Shown here: piece by piece, positions 7,326 through 15,635 of the stretch
How positions within the stretch are numbered: the first letter of the stretch is position 1
Layout of the letters: the number at the start of each line of letters is the position of its first letter
DNA from: an uncultured Bacilli bacterium
GTDB taxonomy: Bacteria > Bacillota_I > Bacilli_A > RF39 > UBA660
DNA: 44,913 nt
Assembly: GCA_947631155.1 (NCBI GenBank)
Contig: CANRKG010000012.1
Location: 1-44,913 of the forward strand
Reading direction: 5' to 3'
Made by a program: the position numbers and the translations under genes
The notes under the pieces: generated by a model
Told to the model about the DNA's origin: nothing
The model's database searches: none
Seen by the model: the letters and a program-made list of their open reading frames with translations, nothing else

Positions 7326-8330
7326 ATGGCATACCAATTATTTATCGGATTATCAAATAATCCAACTAAATTAGTTATTAATGATGAGAAAAAAGAATCT
7401 TTTACAATTAAAGAATTTGATAGTGTTGTTTGTGGTTTAAGTAATAAAGAAGAATTAGCAAAATATTTATATGATAAGGGAATTATTAAATTTTCTACAA
7501 TAACTTTACCTTTAAATTTAAAACATAAATATAAGGAAAAAATGCTAAAAGATGAGATTATTTATGATGATGAATTATTAAGATATTATGCTACTACAAG
7601 TAAAAATAAAACTAAATTAGAAGTAACACCTATTTTAACTGAATTTATTGAATATATAAAAAGCATTGCGTTACATGAAACTACTTCCAATTATTTATTA
7701 GCTCCAGAACAAGAAAATAATTTATCTTTCGAAGATTGTTTTCTTTTAGAAAGTATTTTAAAAGGTAATAACTATTCATTAGACATTAGATCTTTGTTAA
7801 ATCAATATAAACATTATATCAATGGTATGAATCAGTATCCAGATGAACAATTAGAAATATATAATGAAATTAATTCTATAGATCAACAAATAAGAAAATA
7901 TTTTACTGATTCTTACTTAAATTTAAGAAAGATGATTATTTGGGAAAAAAGATATCAAGAAATATTAAAGAGAAACCTTCAAAATACTTCTGATGAAGTC
8001 AAAAAAATAATGTTTACTTCTCAACTAAAACAGATTGAAATTGAAAAAGATTATCGAAATGGTATATCTGATAAAAGGGATAGTATCGCTGTCTTAACTT
8101 ATGAAGAAGCTGAAGAAGAATACTACTTAAATCATTATAATTATATAGAACCGCTAGATATTATCAATCCCAAAATGAAAGAATTATATGAATGGGGTGG
8201 GATTGATGCAGTTAGACAATATATGGATTTAGATGAAATTTATGCTTATGGAGATGAAGATGCTAAAGCGATTGGTTTATTACCGCCAGATAATCATAAT
8301 TTTCCAAATTCTAAAGGCACAAAGAAATAG
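7326..8330 (+). CDS. Unknown 334-aa protein between topA and xerC
   Basis: I do not recognise this protein. It has a strong SD (GGAGGAG) and starts MAYQLFIGLSNNPTKLVIND. There is no signal peptide or membrane segment. The N-terminal part has beta strands, and the region from about residue 165 to 260 is helical and charged, with coiled-coil-like IDQQIRKYF and IEIEKDYRNGISDKRD stretches. The C-terminus is acidic (MDLDEIYAYGDEDAKAIGLLPP). It follows topA after 30 bases on the same strand and ends in its own hairpin terminator, so it is probably the last gene of a topA transcript. A cytoplasmic role is likely; no catalytic motif is visible. Confidence 0.85.
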   Translation: MAYQLFIGLSNNPTKLVINDEKKESFTIKEFDSVVCGLSNKEELAKYLYDKGIIKFSTITLPLNLKHKYKEKMLKDEIIYDDELLRYYATTSKNKTKLEVTPILTEFIEYIKSIALHETTSNYLLAPEQENNLSFEDCFLLESILKGNNYSLDIRSLLNQYKHYINGMNQYPDEQLEIYNEINSIDQQIRKYFTDSYLNLRKMIIWEKRYQEILKRNLQNTSDEVKKIMFTSQLKQIEIEKDYRNGISDKRDSIAVLTYEEAEEEYYLNHYNYIEPLDIINPKMKELYEWGGIDAVRQYMDLDEIYAYGDEDAKAIGLLPPDNHNFPNSKGTKK

Positions 8331-8357
8331 TATACAAATATATGTATGCTTTTTTTA
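8329..8357 (+). terminator. Rho-independent terminator after the unknown topA-linked gene
   Basis: AGTATACA pairs with TGTATGCT (one G-U) around a six-base loop, followed by a run of seven or more T. It begins within the stop codon. Confidence 0.7.
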
Positions 8358-8368
8358 TATTTTTTTGT

Positions 8369-8374
8369 TATACT
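8369..8374 (+). promoter_or_regulatory. Extended -10 promoter element before xerC
   Basis: TGTTATACT carries an extended -10 (TG one base before TATACT) 18 bases ahead of the ATG at 8393. No good -35 box is visible because the T-run of the preceding terminator occupies the region. Confidence 0.4.
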
Positions 8375-8392
8375 AGTGATAGGTGATAAGAT

Positions 8393-9292
8393 ATGAAAGA
8401 TAGTAATTTAGAATCTTATATTGATTATTTACAATATCAAAAAGGCTATTCTTCATATACAGTAGAGAGTTACTACAATGATATTAATGAATTTTTAGAA
8501 TATTGTAGTAAAGAAGCTATTGATTATAAAAATATAGAATATAGCGATACGAGAATTTATCTTATGTATTTAAAAGAAGAAAAAAAAGATATTAATTCTT
8601 CAGTTAATAGAAAGCTTAGCGCTTTAAGGGGATTTTATAAATATTTAGTTAGTAAGAAAATTGTTAAGAATAATGTGTTTAGTCTATTAAATGGTCAAAA
8701 AAAATCTAAAAAATTACCTCGCTATTTTGAATATAACGAATTAGAAGAATTATTTTCCGTGCCTAATACTTCAACTTCAAAAGGACAAAGAGATTTATTA
8801 ATTTTAGAAATGTTATATGCAACTGGAGTTCGAGTAGGAGAGCTAGTAAATATAAAAGTTAAAGATATAGATAGAAGTAGCCGTAAGATATTAATATTAG
8901 GTAAAGGAAATAAAGAAAGAAACGTTGAATATGGAGAATATTGTGAAGATATTTTAAATAAATATTTAGGTTATGGACGAAAGGAATTAAATACCAGTAA
9001 CAGTGATTATTTATTGATTAATCATGTAGGAAAGCCTCTAACAGAGCGAGGAGTTAGATATATTTTATCAGAACTTATTAAAAAAACTTCCTTAACGAAA
9101 AATATTTCTCCGCATATGATTAGACATTCTTTTGCAACACATTTATTAAATGAAGGTTGTGATTTATTAAGTGTTCAAAAACTATTAGGACATGAAAGTA
9201 TCAGTGCTACACAAGTCTATACTCATGTTACTACAGATAGATTAAAAGAAGTTTACTATAATAGTTTTCCTAGAGCTAAGAAAGATAAATAA
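8393..9292 (+). CDS. xerC: Tyrosine recombinase, XerC/XerD type
   Basis: A 299-aa site-specific tyrosine recombinase, the class that resolves chromosome dimers at dif. The N-terminal SAM-like core-binding domain (about 1-100: YLQYQKGYSSYTVESYYNDINEF, RKLSALRGFYKYL) precedes the catalytic domain. All catalytic residues are present: R147 in ATGVRVGEL, the lysine in the GKGNKER hairpin, H241 and R244 in HMIRHSFATHLL, H267 in LLGHESI and Y276 in QVYTHV. Size, completeness and position after topA fit the housekeeping xerC (codV) rather than a mobile-element integrase, although XerD cannot be excluded. The SD is AGGTGAT, six bases before ATG. Confidence 0.9.
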   Translation: MKDSNLESYIDYLQYQKGYSSYTVESYYNDINEFLEYCSKEAIDYKNIEYSDTRIYLMYLKEEKKDINSSVNRKLSALRGFYKYLVSKKIVKNNVFSLLNGQKKSKKLPRYFEYNELEELFSVPNTSTSKGQRDLLILEMLYATGVRVGELVNIKVKDIDRSSRKILILGKGNKERNVEYGEYCEDILNKYLGYGRKELNTSNSDYLLINHVGKPLTERGVRYILSELIKKTSLTKNISPHMIRHSFATHLLNEGCDLLSVQKLLGHESISATQVYTHVTTDRLKEVYYNSFPRAKKDK

Positions 9293-9334
9293 AATTTAAA
9301 TTATTTTTTTCTTTTATTTTTTGTATATTTTCGG

Positions 9335-9340
9335 TATAAT
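9335..9340 (+). promoter_or_regulatory. Candidate -10 box for the comN-secDF operon
   Basis: A perfect TATAAT lies 31 bases before the comN ATG. The region 17 bases upstream (TTTTAT) is only a weak -35. Confidence 0.4.
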
Positions 9341-9370
9341 AAAGTTGGTTCAGGAGATAAGGTGATCTAT

Positions 9371-9622
9371 ATGGATTTTGAATTTAGAACTCAGGAAGAA
9401 TTGTATGAAAGAGTCAAACCAGCATTACATGCTAAAATAGAAGAACTAAAAAGACTTAATTATCCTAATATAACGGAATTAGATATTTGGTATTATTTAA
9501 CTGAAACTAAATGGAAAAAATCTAAAAATTTAATGCTTTCTGATATTGTTAGTGATATTATTCGTGTAGATAATGAAAAATTAGAACTATATGTCAAAAA
9601 TAAAACAAAAGAAGAGGTGTAA
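9371..9622 (+). CDS. comN: ComN-like post-transcriptional regulator
   Basis: A small protein (83 aa from the ATG at 9371) matching the Post_transc_reg family that includes Bacillus ComN. Recognisable elements are KPALHAKIEELKRLNYPNITE, the tryptophan-rich IWYYLTETKWKKSKNL and SDIVSDIIRV. In Bacillus ComN acts on comE mRNA and the gene lies near secDF, as here. A GTG at 9362 with AGGAG upstream would add three residues; the ATG with AAGGTGAT is preferred. The secDF start follows the stop by one base, so the two genes are translationally coupled. The actual RNA target in this organism cannot be inferred. Confidence 0.85.
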   Translation: MDFEFRTQEELYERVKPALHAKIEELKRLNYPNITELDIWYYLTETKWKKSKNLMLSDIVSDIIRVDNEKLELYVKNKTKEEV

Positions 9623-9623
9623 C

Positions 9624-11903
9624 ATGAAAAACAAAAAAGAACAAAAGAAACAAAAAAGTAAGGTAATAGTTTCAACTATAGCTATGGTAATTATAATAGT
9701 TGGAATTTTGTTTTGTTTAATTCCAATTTTTAAGGATTTAAAATTTGGCTTAGACTTACAAGGGGGCTTTGAAGTTTTATATAAAGTAGAGAGTGTTGAT
9801 GGATCCAAAATGAATAAGGAAAAATTAACAGCTACTTATAAAACATTAAGTAAAAGAATTGATTCACTAGGAGTTAATGAGCCAGAAATTATCTTAGAAG
9901 GTGAAGATAAAATAAGAGTAAAACTAGCTGGAGTTCAAAATCCTGATGATGCTAGAAAACAATTATCGACTGTAGCAACTTTATCTTTTCGTGATACTGA
10001 AGATAATTTATTAATGGAAAGTGATGTATTAAAAGCTGGTGGAGCGAAAGTTAGTGAAGATAATAGTGGTAATCCGGCAGTCTTATTAACAGTAAAAGAT
10101 AAAAATAAATTCTTTCAAGTTACTAATAAAATTTCTAAACAAAGTAATAATATGATTGTTATTTGGTTAGATTATGATAGTAGTAAAAATAGCTATTCTT
10201 CAGAACAAAATAATTGTGGTAGTACAGGATCAAATTGTTTAAGTGCCGCAACAGTATCAGAAGGTTTTGCTTCTAATGTTATAATTCAAGGTAATTTTGA
10301 AAAAGAAGAAGTTGAAAATTTAGTTGATTTAATAAATAGTGGATCATTACCATCTAAACTTACAGAAATTTCTTCTAAAACAGTTGGAGCTTCCTTTGGA
10401 GATTCCACTTTATCAAAAACATTTATTGCTGGAGTAATTGGTATTGCTTCTATTATCCTATTATTGTTATTAATTTATCATTTTGCTGGCTTTATATCTA
10501 GTATTGCAATGTTACTATATACCTTTTTAGTATTCTTCATATTTTGGTTAATTGGAGGAGTTTTAACATTACCAGGTATTGCAGCCTTAGTTTTAGGTAT
10601 TGGAATGGCTGTAGATGCCAATGTAATTACCTTTGCACGTATTAAAGATGAATTATATAGTGGTAAAAGTTTAAAAAATGCCTTTAAAGAAGGTTCTAAA
10701 ACTTCTCTTAGAGCAATTTTAGATTCCAACTTAACCACACTATTAATTGCTATTATTATGTTTGAGTTTGGTGAAAGTAGTGTTAAAGGTTTTGCTACTA
10801 TGTTAATTATAACGGTAGTAGTTACAATGTTTACAATGGTATTTATTACGAGAGTACTTTTAAATATATTTGTTAAAACAGGTTTCTTTGAAGATAAATT
10901 AAAATTATTTATTAATGTAAATAAAAAGGATATCCCAAATGTAAATAAAGGGGAAACAGTTAAAAAGATACCATTTAAAAATGTTGATTTCTTAAAACAA
11001 ACTAAATTCTTTGTAACTTTATCTTGTCTTATAATTATTGTAGGAGCTATTATATTTGCCATCAAAGGATTTAACTTAAGTATTGATTACCAATCAGGTA
11101 GTGATATTACAGTAGAAACTACAGCTAATATTACTAAAACAGACGTTAATAAAATAATGAAGGATTTAGACTTAGATTTAATTAGTTATACTAATGGTAA
11201 TGATGAAATTATCCTAAAAGTTAATAATGTATTAAATGCTCAAAAAATAAATAAAGTTAATTCTTATTTTGAAAGTAAATACGATGATGCTAAAGTTAAT
11301 ATTGGAGTAGTATCTAACATTGTTAAAAAAGAATTAACTAAGAATGCTATTATTTCCGTATTACTTGCCATTATTGGAATTATAGTTTATATCTCTTTAA
11401 GATTTAAATTTAGTTATGCTATTTCTTCGGTTATCGCATTAGTACATGATGTTTTAATTGTCTTTGCGTTATTCTCAATTTTCCATTTAGAAATATCAGT
11501 AATGTTTATCGCAGCCATCTTAGCTATTATTGGTTACTCAATTAATGATACTATTGTTTCATTTGATAGAATTAGAGAAAACTTAGCTAAAAAAGAAAAA
11601 TTAACTAAACAACAATTAAAAGATATTTGTAATAAAAGTATTAGAGAAACCTTTATGAGAACTATTTATACTTCAATTACAACATTACTTCCTGTTTTAG
11701 CTTTAATTTTCCTTGGTTCAAGTGGCATTTTAACATTTAATTTAGCTATGTTATTTGGTCTTATTACAGGAACTTATTCTTCTATTTATATTGCTACAGT
11801 ACTATTTATTGTAATAGAAAGTAAAAATATAAATAAGACCACGAAAAAGAATAAATATAAAGATGAGTATGAAGAAAAAGAAATAAAAGGTATCAATTGT
11901 TAA
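9624..11903 (+). CDS. secDF: Protein translocase subunit SecDF (fused)
   Basis: A 759-aa fused SecD-SecF protein that uses the proton gradient to help preproteins through SecYEG. The SecD half has an N-terminal membrane segment, then LKFGLDLQGGFEVLYKV, a periplasm-facing region containing VKLAGVQNPDDARKQL, and the transmembrane signature GIGMAVDANVITFARIKDEL. The SecF half begins near KQTKFFVTLSCLIIIVGA and has SIDYQSGSDITVE and the signature GYSINDTIVSFDRIREN. Membrane helices occur in the usual 6+6 arrangement. The ATG at 9624 after GAGGTG is used rather than an ATG inside comN. Bacillus has recJ and apt between secDF and relA; both are absent here, and rel follows after 16 bases. Confidence 0.97.
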   Translation: MKNKKEQKKQKSKVIVSTIAMVIIIVGILFCLIPIFKDLKFGLDLQGGFEVLYKVESVDGSKMNKEKLTATYKTLSKRIDSLGVNEPEIILEGEDKIRVKLAGVQNPDDARKQLSTVATLSFRDTEDNLLMESDVLKAGGAKVSEDNSGNPAVLLTVKDKNKFFQVTNKISKQSNNMIVIWLDYDSSKNSYSSEQNNCGSTGSNCLSAATVSEGFASNVIIQGNFEKEEVENLVDLINSGSLPSKLTEISSKTVGASFGDSTLSKTFIAGVIGIASIILLLLLIYHFAGFISSIAMLLYTFLVFFIFWLIGGVLTLPGIAALVLGIGMAVDANVITFARIKDELYSGKSLKNAFKEGSKTSLRAILDSNLTTLLIAIIMFEFGESSVKGFATMLIITVVVTMFTMVFITRVLLNIFVKTGFFEDKLKLFINVNKKDIPNVNKGETVKKIPFKNVDFLKQTKFFVTLSCLIIIVGAIIFAIKGFNLSIDYQSGSDITVETTANITKTDVNKIMKDLDLDLISYTNGNDEIILKVNNVLNAQKINKVNSYFESKYDDAKVNIGVVSNIVKKELTKNAIISVLLAIIGIIVYISLRFKFSYAISSVIALVHDVLIVFALFSIFHLEISVMFIAAILAIIGYSINDTIVSFDRIRENLAKKEKLTKQQLKDICNKSIRETFMRTIYTSITTLLPVLALIFLGSSGILTFNLAMLFGLITGTYSSIYIATVLFIVIESKNINKTTKKNKYKDEYEEKEIKGINC

Positions 11904-11919
11904 GTAAGGGGTTGATATA

Positions 11920-14073
11920 ATGGCAAAAGAAAAAGAAAATGTAACAATTAATGATTTAATTGATAAATTAAAATCATATCTAAAAGATCAAAATCAATTA
12001 AATGATATTAAAAAAGCTTATGATTTTGCAGACTTAAAACATAAAGGACAATTTCGAAAAACAGGAGAGGCTTATATCAATCATCCTCTTCATGTTGCCA
12101 TTATTTTGACAACTATTTATGCAGATAGTGAAACGATACAAGCCGCTTTATTACATGATGTATTGGAGGATACTGATTGTACAATTGATGAAATGACTGA
12201 TATGTTTGGAAGTGAAGTGACAAAATTAGTTCAAGGAGTTACTAAACTTTCCAAAATTAATTTTTCTACTGAAAATGAATACTTAATTGATTATTATAAA
12301 AAAATAATTGTTGGTATTAGTGAAGATGTTAGAGTTATTATTGTAAAATTAGCTGATCGTCTTCATAATATGCGAACATTATGGGCTTTACCAGCAGAAA
12401 AGCAAAAGATAAAAGCTAAAGAATCACTAGAAATATTAGCTCCTATTGCCCATCACTTAGGAATTCATAAAATAAAAAGTGAATTAGAAGATTTATCGCT
12501 TCGCTATTTAAAACCAGATGTATTTTATGATATTGCTGAAAAATTAAATATTACAAAAATAGAACGTGATAAAACAGTTTATGAGATGATGCAAGAAGTT
12601 ACTAATCTTTTAACTGAGCATAATATTGTTCATGAAATTAAAGGTAGAAGTAAGAGCATATATAGTATTTATAATAAACTAGATAAAGGTAAAAAATTTT
12701 CAGATATTTATGATTTATTAGCACTTCGTATCTTAGTAAATACAGAGCAAGAGTGTTATTTAGCCTTAGGTATTATTCATTCCAAATTTAGACCCTTACC
12801 AAAAAGATTTAAAGACTATATTGCGATGCCTAAACCAAATATGTATCAATCATTACATACTACTGTTTTTGGTTTAGATGGATATTTATTTGAGATTCAA
12901 ATTAGAACTTATGCTATGGATGAAGTTGCTGAAAATGGTATTGCTTCTCATTGGGCCTATAAAGAAAATAAAGATGCTAAAGCTAATATGCAATCAACCA
13001 CAGAACAAAAATTACAATTCTTTAAAACAATTATGGATTTAAATAATGATAAGATGAGTAGTGAAGAATTTGTTCATAGTGTAAAAGATGAAGTTTTAAA
13101 TAATAATATTTATGTTTTTACCCCTAAAGGGGATATTATTGAACTTCCAAAGGGAGCAACACCAATTGATTTTGCTTATAAAATTCATACTAAAGTTGGC
13201 GAAACAACTGTTGGAGCAATCGTTAATAATAGTATTGTTCCTTTAAATTATGAATTAAAAGATAATGATATAGTTAAAATCAATACTAATAAAAATTCGG
13301 CACCATCAAAAGAATGGCTTAATATTGCCACTACTACACAAACAAAAAATAAAATTAAAAGTTATTTTTCTAAAAATGAACGAGAATTATATATTGAAAA
13401 AGGTAAATATATGTTAGAAAAGGAACTTAGAAAAAGAAAATTAGTCTTTAGTGACTTTCTAACAGATGCCAATATTAAAACTATAGAACAAGCAATTAAA
13501 GCAGATTCTTTAGAAGATATATATCTTTCTATTGGTAATGGTAAAAATTCTCCTAATGGTGTTATTAACATTATTGTGAAAGATAAAGATATTCCTATTC
13601 CTAAAGTGGTTAAAATTGCTCCTAAAAACATTGATGCTGATATTATTGTTTCTGGTATTGATAAAGTAAAAGTAAATTTAGCTAATTGTTGTAATCCTGT
13701 TTTTGGAGATGATATTGTTGGTTATATAACCAAGGGTAATGGTATTAGTGTTCATCGTAGAAATTGTCATAATATTATGATGCTAGAAAATAGAACAGTA
13801 CCAGTTATGTGGAATCAAAATTCTAAGTTAGATAAAAGATATTTATCACTACTTATTATTTATTCTAATATACCAGATAATAAAATGCCTGATATTGTTC
13901 AGAAAACTTCTGTTTTGAATATTAGTATTGATAGTATTAAAATCGTTAGTAAAACTAATGAAGTTGTTTATGAGTTAGGAGTTTATCTCAAAGATTTAAA
14001 ACAGTTAGAACACTTAATGCTTGAACTTAATAAACAACAATATATATACAAATTGGAGAGATTAATGCGATGA
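11920..14073 (+). CDS. rel: Bifunctional (p)ppGpp synthetase/hydrolase Rel
   Basis: A 717-aa stringent-response enzyme that makes and degrades (p)ppGpp. The HD hydrolase domain is intact: HPLHVA, AALLHDVLEDTD and IIVKLADRLHNMRTL. The synthetase domain has GRSKSIYSIYNKL, YDLLALRILV and YIAMPKPNMYQSLHTTVFG, with RFKD, the RxKD-type loop of bifunctional Rel/SpoT enzymes rather than the RelA ExDD. The regulatory part holds a TGS domain (IYVFTPKGDIIELPKGATPIDFAY), a zinc-finger-like region with VNLANCCNPVFGDDIVGY and VHRRNCHN, and a C-terminal ACT-like segment. The dtd start overlaps its stop (ATGA), so the pair is coupled as in Bacillus. Confidence 0.97.
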   Translation: MAKEKENVTINDLIDKLKSYLKDQNQLNDIKKAYDFADLKHKGQFRKTGEAYINHPLHVAIILTTIYADSETIQAALLHDVLEDTDCTIDEMTDMFGSEVTKLVQGVTKLSKINFSTENEYLIDYYKKIIVGISEDVRVIIVKLADRLHNMRTLWALPAEKQKIKAKESLEILAPIAHHLGIHKIKSELEDLSLRYLKPDVFYDIAEKLNITKIERDKTVYEMMQEVTNLLTEHNIVHEIKGRSKSIYSIYNKLDKGKKFSDIYDLLALRILVNTEQECYLALGIIHSKFRPLPKRFKDYIAMPKPNMYQSLHTTVFGLDGYLFEIQIRTYAMDEVAENGIASHWAYKENKDAKANMQSTTEQKLQFFKTIMDLNNDKMSSEEFVHSVKDEVLNNNIYVFTPKGDIIELPKGATPIDFAYKIHTKVGETTVGAIVNNSIVPLNYELKDNDIVKINTNKNSAPSKEWLNIATTTQTKNKIKSYFSKNERELYIEKGKYMLEKELRKRKLVFSDFLTDANIKTIEQAIKADSLEDIYLSIGNGKNSPNGVINIIVKDKDIPIPKVVKIAPKNIDADIIVSGIDKVKVNLANCCNPVFGDDIVGYITKGNGISVHRRNCHNIMMLENRTVPVMWNQNSKLDKRYLSLLIIYSNIPDNKMPDIVQKTSVLNISIDSIKIVSKTNEVVYELGVYLKDLKQLEHLMLELNKQQYIYKLERLMR

Positions 14074-14504
14074 AAGTAGTTATTCAAAGAGTATTATCTT
14101 CAAGTGTTGAAGTAAATCATAAAATAGTTGGAAAAATAGATCAAGGTTTAACTTTGCTAGTAGGATTTAATAAAGATGACGATGTAACAAAGTTAGATAA
14201 AATTATTCATAAAATAATAAATTTAAGAATTTTTGATGATTCTAATCATATAATGAATAAATCCGTTCTAGAAGTAGGAGGTAAAATTTTATCAGTATCA
14301 CAATTTACTTTATATGCGGATACTAAAAAAGGAAATAGGCCAAGTTATGCAAAAGCCATGCATAGAGAAAAAGCTATTGAATTATATGATGAATTTAATC
14401 AAAGATTAAGTAAATATATAGAAGTAGAAACCGGTATTTTTGGTAGTGAGATGAAGTTAAATATAGAAAACGATGGACCTATTACTATTATTTTAGAGGA
14501 GTGA
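14070..14504 (+). CDS. dtd: D-aminoacyl-tRNA deacylase
   Basis: A 144-aa enzyme that hydrolyses D-amino acids mischarged on tRNA. It begins MKVVIQRVLSSSVEVN and carries both signature motifs: SQFTLYADTKKGNRPSY (SQFTL) and ENDGPITI (N-x-GP-x-T variant with D in the second place). Length is typical. Its ATG overlaps the rel stop by four bases. A permease gene follows after six bases. Confidence 0.95.
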   Translation: MKVVIQRVLSSSVEVNHKIVGKIDQGLTLLVGFNKDDDVTKLDKIIHKIINLRIFDDSNHIMNKSVLEVGGKILSVSQFTLYADTKKGNRPSYAKAMHREKAIELYDEFNQRLSKYIEVETGIFGSEMKLNIENDGPITIILEE

Positions 14505-14510
14505 TAGTTT

Positions 14511-15560
14511 ATGTTTTCTCATAAACTTAACTATAAAATTATCAATTTTACAGCGTTAATGCTTCTTTTTTATATGGGATTTTCCAATATAGAATTATGG
14601 CTTAAAATATTAACCAGTATTTTTAAAATATTATTACCATTTTTAATTTCTTTTTCTATTGCTTATTCTTTATATCCTTTAGTTTTAACTCTTACTAAAA
14701 AAAGATTAAAAAAAAATCTGGCTAATATTATAGTTGTTATTGGTATTAGTTTATTTTTTATAGCCTTAGTTGTTATAACACTGCCTTTAATCTATGAACA
14801 ATTAGTATTATTTTCAAGATATATTATTTCTGTATTAAATAATATTGGAATCAAATTTAATATTAATTTAGGAGGAGTAGAACTTAAATTACAGGATTAT
14901 TTAAATACTTTAATTAATAATTTAAGTACTATTATTAGTGATGGAGCACTAACTCTTGTTAATAAATCTATTACTTTTATAGGAAATTTTATAATTGGAT
15001 ATATTTCAGGAATTTATTTTTTATGGGATATGGAAAATATTAGACTAAAAATAAAAAAAACGGGTTTAAAGATTTCTTTAAAATGTTATGAATATTTAAA
15101 ATGTTTAGATAGTGAAATAGGAAACTATATAAAAGGTTTAGCTATTACTATGTTAATTCAATTATTTGAATATGCTATTTTATTTTTAATAGTAGGGCAT
15201 CCTAATTGGTTATTATTAGGTATTTTAGCTTCTGTTACAACAGTCATACCATATTTCGGAGGTATAGTTACAAATATAATTGGAATTGTAGTAGCTTCTA
15301 CTATTTCTCCAACAGTTTTATTAGGAACTATGATCATTTGTATATTATTTCCTCTGATTGATAGTTATATTGTATCTCCCAAAATATATGGAAAAACTAA
15401 TGATATTAATCCCTTTTTATCCATTTTATTAATATCAATAGGAGGAAGTATTTTTGGAGTTATTGGAATTATCATAATTTTACCTTGTTATATATTTTTA
15501 AAAACAACATATAATTTCTTTTTTAAAAATATTAAAAAACTGACAACAGATTATTTATAA
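14511..15560 (+). CDS. AI-2E family (UPF0118) membrane transporter
   Basis: A 349-aa polytopic membrane protein. The N-terminus has two closely spaced hydrophobic segments, then a soluble stretch rich in LNNIGIKFNIN and LNTLINNLSTIISD. After this come GYISGIYFLWDMENIRL, the conserved late region HPNWLLLGILASVTTVIPYFGGI, and the IDSYIVSPKIYGKTNDINPF motif typical of AI-2E/YtvI-type exporters. Substrates vary in this family (autoinducer export, sporulation or Na+/H+ roles) and cannot be told from sequence. GAGGAG precedes the ATG. It is the last gene of the comN-secDF-rel-dtd run. Confidence 0.9.
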   Translation: MFSHKLNYKIINFTALMLLFYMGFSNIELWLKILTSIFKILLPFLISFSIAYSLYPLVLTLTKKRLKKNLANIIVVIGISLFFIALVVITLPLIYEQLVLFSRYIISVLNNIGIKFNINLGGVELKLQDYLNTLINNLSTIISDGALTLVNKSITFIGNFIIGYISGIYFLWDMENIRLKIKKTGLKISLKCYEYLKCLDSEIGNYIKGLAITMLIQLFEYAILFLIVGHPNWLLLGILASVTTVIPYFGGIVTNIIGIVVASTISPTVLLGTMIICILFPLIDSYIVSPKIYGKTNDINPFLSILLISIGGSIFGVIGIIIILPCYIFLKTTYNFFFKNIKKLTTDYL

Positions 15561-15583
15561 GAGAATTTCTAAAGGCTTGAACA

Positions 15584-15612
15584 TTTACTTTTTTTTTGAC
15601 ATAGTTTATAAT
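15584..15612 (+). promoter_or_regulatory. Candidate promoter for murC
   Basis: TATAAT at 15607-15612 lies 17 bases after TTTACT at 15584-15589. A TTGACA at 15596-15601 is too close to this -10 to pair with it. Confidence 0.45.
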
Positions 15613-15635
15613 AAAAAAGAAAGAAAGTGGTAATA

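Noticed and set aside
8393-9292. Mobile-element integrase linked to the accessory island
   Set aside because: The gene sits in the conserved topA-xerC position, is of housekeeping size, and has no att-like repeats or element genes around it.
10478-11065. Long minus-strand frame inside secDF
   Set aside because: It is the antisense shadow of conserved membrane helices of secDF, with no SD and no plausible product; the other minus-strand frames inside rhuM, rel and the giant genes were dropped for the same reason.
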